From: Oscillospiraceae bacterium
GTDB lineage: Bacteria > Bacillota > Clostridia > Oscillospirales > Oscillospiraceae
DNA: 64,000 bases
Assembly: GCA_902778665.1 (NCBI GenBank)
Contig: CACYYN010000014.1
Location: 24,763 to 88,762, forward strand
Direction: 5' to 3'
Below are positions 63,438 through 64,000 of the stretch, piece after piece. The position numbers and the translations under genes are program-made. Positions within the stretch are counted from its first letter, which is position 1. The number at the start of each line of letters is the position of its first letter. Under the pieces are notes generated by a model, which saw only the letters and a list, made by a program, of their open reading frames with translations, was not told the origin of the DNA and did not search any database.

Positions 63438-63970
63438 AAAGCAAAAACACGGAAACCAAAGCTTTTGCCAATCTGATCGCCTCTCTACTCCTTATCGTGT
63501 TTGAAATCTGGGCATGGATCCAGACAAATCAGATCAAAACCGCAAAAGGCGCTGTCGTCCAGCCGGCAACCTTCCCACGTATTATGATTCTCGGCATGAT
63601 TGTCTTTACGGTTGTGCTTCTGGTTCAGTCAATCATTAAGCTTCACGGAAAGATGGCTCAGGATGATCCGATGGCGGAGAAAGCAGAAACACTCAATTTC
63701 ATGAAAGACAAAGGTGTGCTGGCAGCGCTGTTTGTCATTCTGCTATGTGCCCTTTATGTTCTCCTTTTCAAGGACCTCGGATATGTTATAGTCAGCTTTC
63801 TGATCTGCGGCATCATTATGTGGATGATCGGCCTGAGAAGCCCCGTCAAGCTGATTCTCATCTCCGTCCTTGTACCGCTTGGAATGTGGCTGGTGTTTTA
63901 TAAAATGCTCAAGGTCAACATCCCGATGGGCTGGCTCCAGTTCCTGAAGGATCTGGTTGACAAGATTTAA
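63434..63970 (+). CDS. Tripartite tricarboxylate transporter small subunit, TctB-like
   Basis: 178 residues, four spans (about 12-28, 49-66, 93-115 and 120-160), TctB family (Na+-dependent tricarboxylate uptake with TctA and the TctC binding protein). TTG start, 10 bases after GAAGGAG. Followed by the first codons of the next gene. Confidence 0.82.
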   Translation: MKSKNTETKAFANLIASLLLIVFEIWAWIQTNQIKTAKGAVVQPATFPRIMILGMIVFTVVLLVQSIIKLHGKMAQDDPMAEKAETLNFMKDKGVLAALFVILLCALYVLLFKDLGYVIVSFLICGIIMWMIGLRSPVKLILISVLVPLGMWLVFYKMLKVNIPMGWLQFLKDLVDKI

Positions 63971-63986
63971 AGGAGGATTCAGCTTT

Positions 63987-64000
63987 ATGGATTGGAATTT
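63987..64000 (+). CDS. Start of a TctA-like permease, cut by the window end
   Basis: ATG at 63987 (AAGGAGG upstream) opens MDWN, a common first residue string of TctA large subunits, 17 bases after the TctB stop. Only four codons are visible; identity rests mainly on gene order. Confidence 0.5.

Overview
The window looks like chromosomal DNA from a Gram-positive member of the Clostridia (Bacillota). Three things support this: a SCIFF peptide with its radical-SAM maturase (a clostridial hallmark), a perfect CIRCE operator in front of groES-groEL, and strong AGGAGG-type ribosome binding sites with TTGACA/TATAAT promoters. A sortase-type C-terminus on a surface protein also fits a monoderm cell. 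Order-level placement (Oscillospirales-like) is only an impression from base composition and gene content. Coding density is high, genes are on both strands, and I see no rRNA, tRNA, CRISPR array, insertion sequence or prophage.

Region by region. 1-7 kb: a SWI/SNF helicase cut by the left edge, then divergent alpha-galactosidase (GH36) and alpha-glucosidase (GH13) genes sharing a regulatory gap. 7-17 kb: small membrane and unknown proteins, an AAA-CYTH fusion, an operon of HMA metal chaperone, ArsR repressor and GT2 glycosyltransferase with a clear promoter/operator, CstA with an unknown gene upstream, an rRNA methyltransferase, a lipid-kinase-like protein and a frameshifted SIMPL protein. 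17-25 kb: groESL, a Nudix hydrolase, and a leftward operon of a sortase-anchored repeat protein, a YhaM-like exoribonuclease and a secreted phosphoesterase.

25-34.6 kb: a ten-gene rightward Mrp/Mnh cation antiporter operon. Its order follows the Mrp module of membrane-bound hydrogenases (E, F, G, MbhD-like, MbhE/B fusion, C, then antiporter subunits), but it carries four antiporter subunits and no redox genes. I regard it as the most unusual system here. 34.7-44.7 kb: a phosphoribosyltransferase homologue with a degenerate PRPP loop, NfeD-SPFH, nagB, RNase Y with a long structured leader, an orphan solute-binding lipoprotein behind an NBP35/Mrp ATPase, and a sugar-phosphate group (araD, a GpsA-like dehydrogenase and, divergently, a glycerol-1-phosphate dehydrogenase).

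46-53 kb: an overlapping operon of FHA-SEDS fusion, class B PBP, ABC-F ATPase, YdcF-like protein and RsmI, linking envelope growth with translation. 53-60 kb: an Fe-S aldo/keto reductase; the SCIFF peptide, maturase and PLP decarboxylase operon; a Nif11-like small protein coupled to CorA; and phosphoglucomutase. 60-64 kb: a KdpDE-like two-component pair whose regulator gene is frameshifted in an A7 run, a PH-domain membrane protein, and the start of an OadG-TctB-TctA operon cut by the right edge.

Where the longest open frame starts upstream of a good ribosome binding site, I moved the start and give the reason. Two genes carry one-base indels in homopolymers, so either assembly error or recent decay must be considered.
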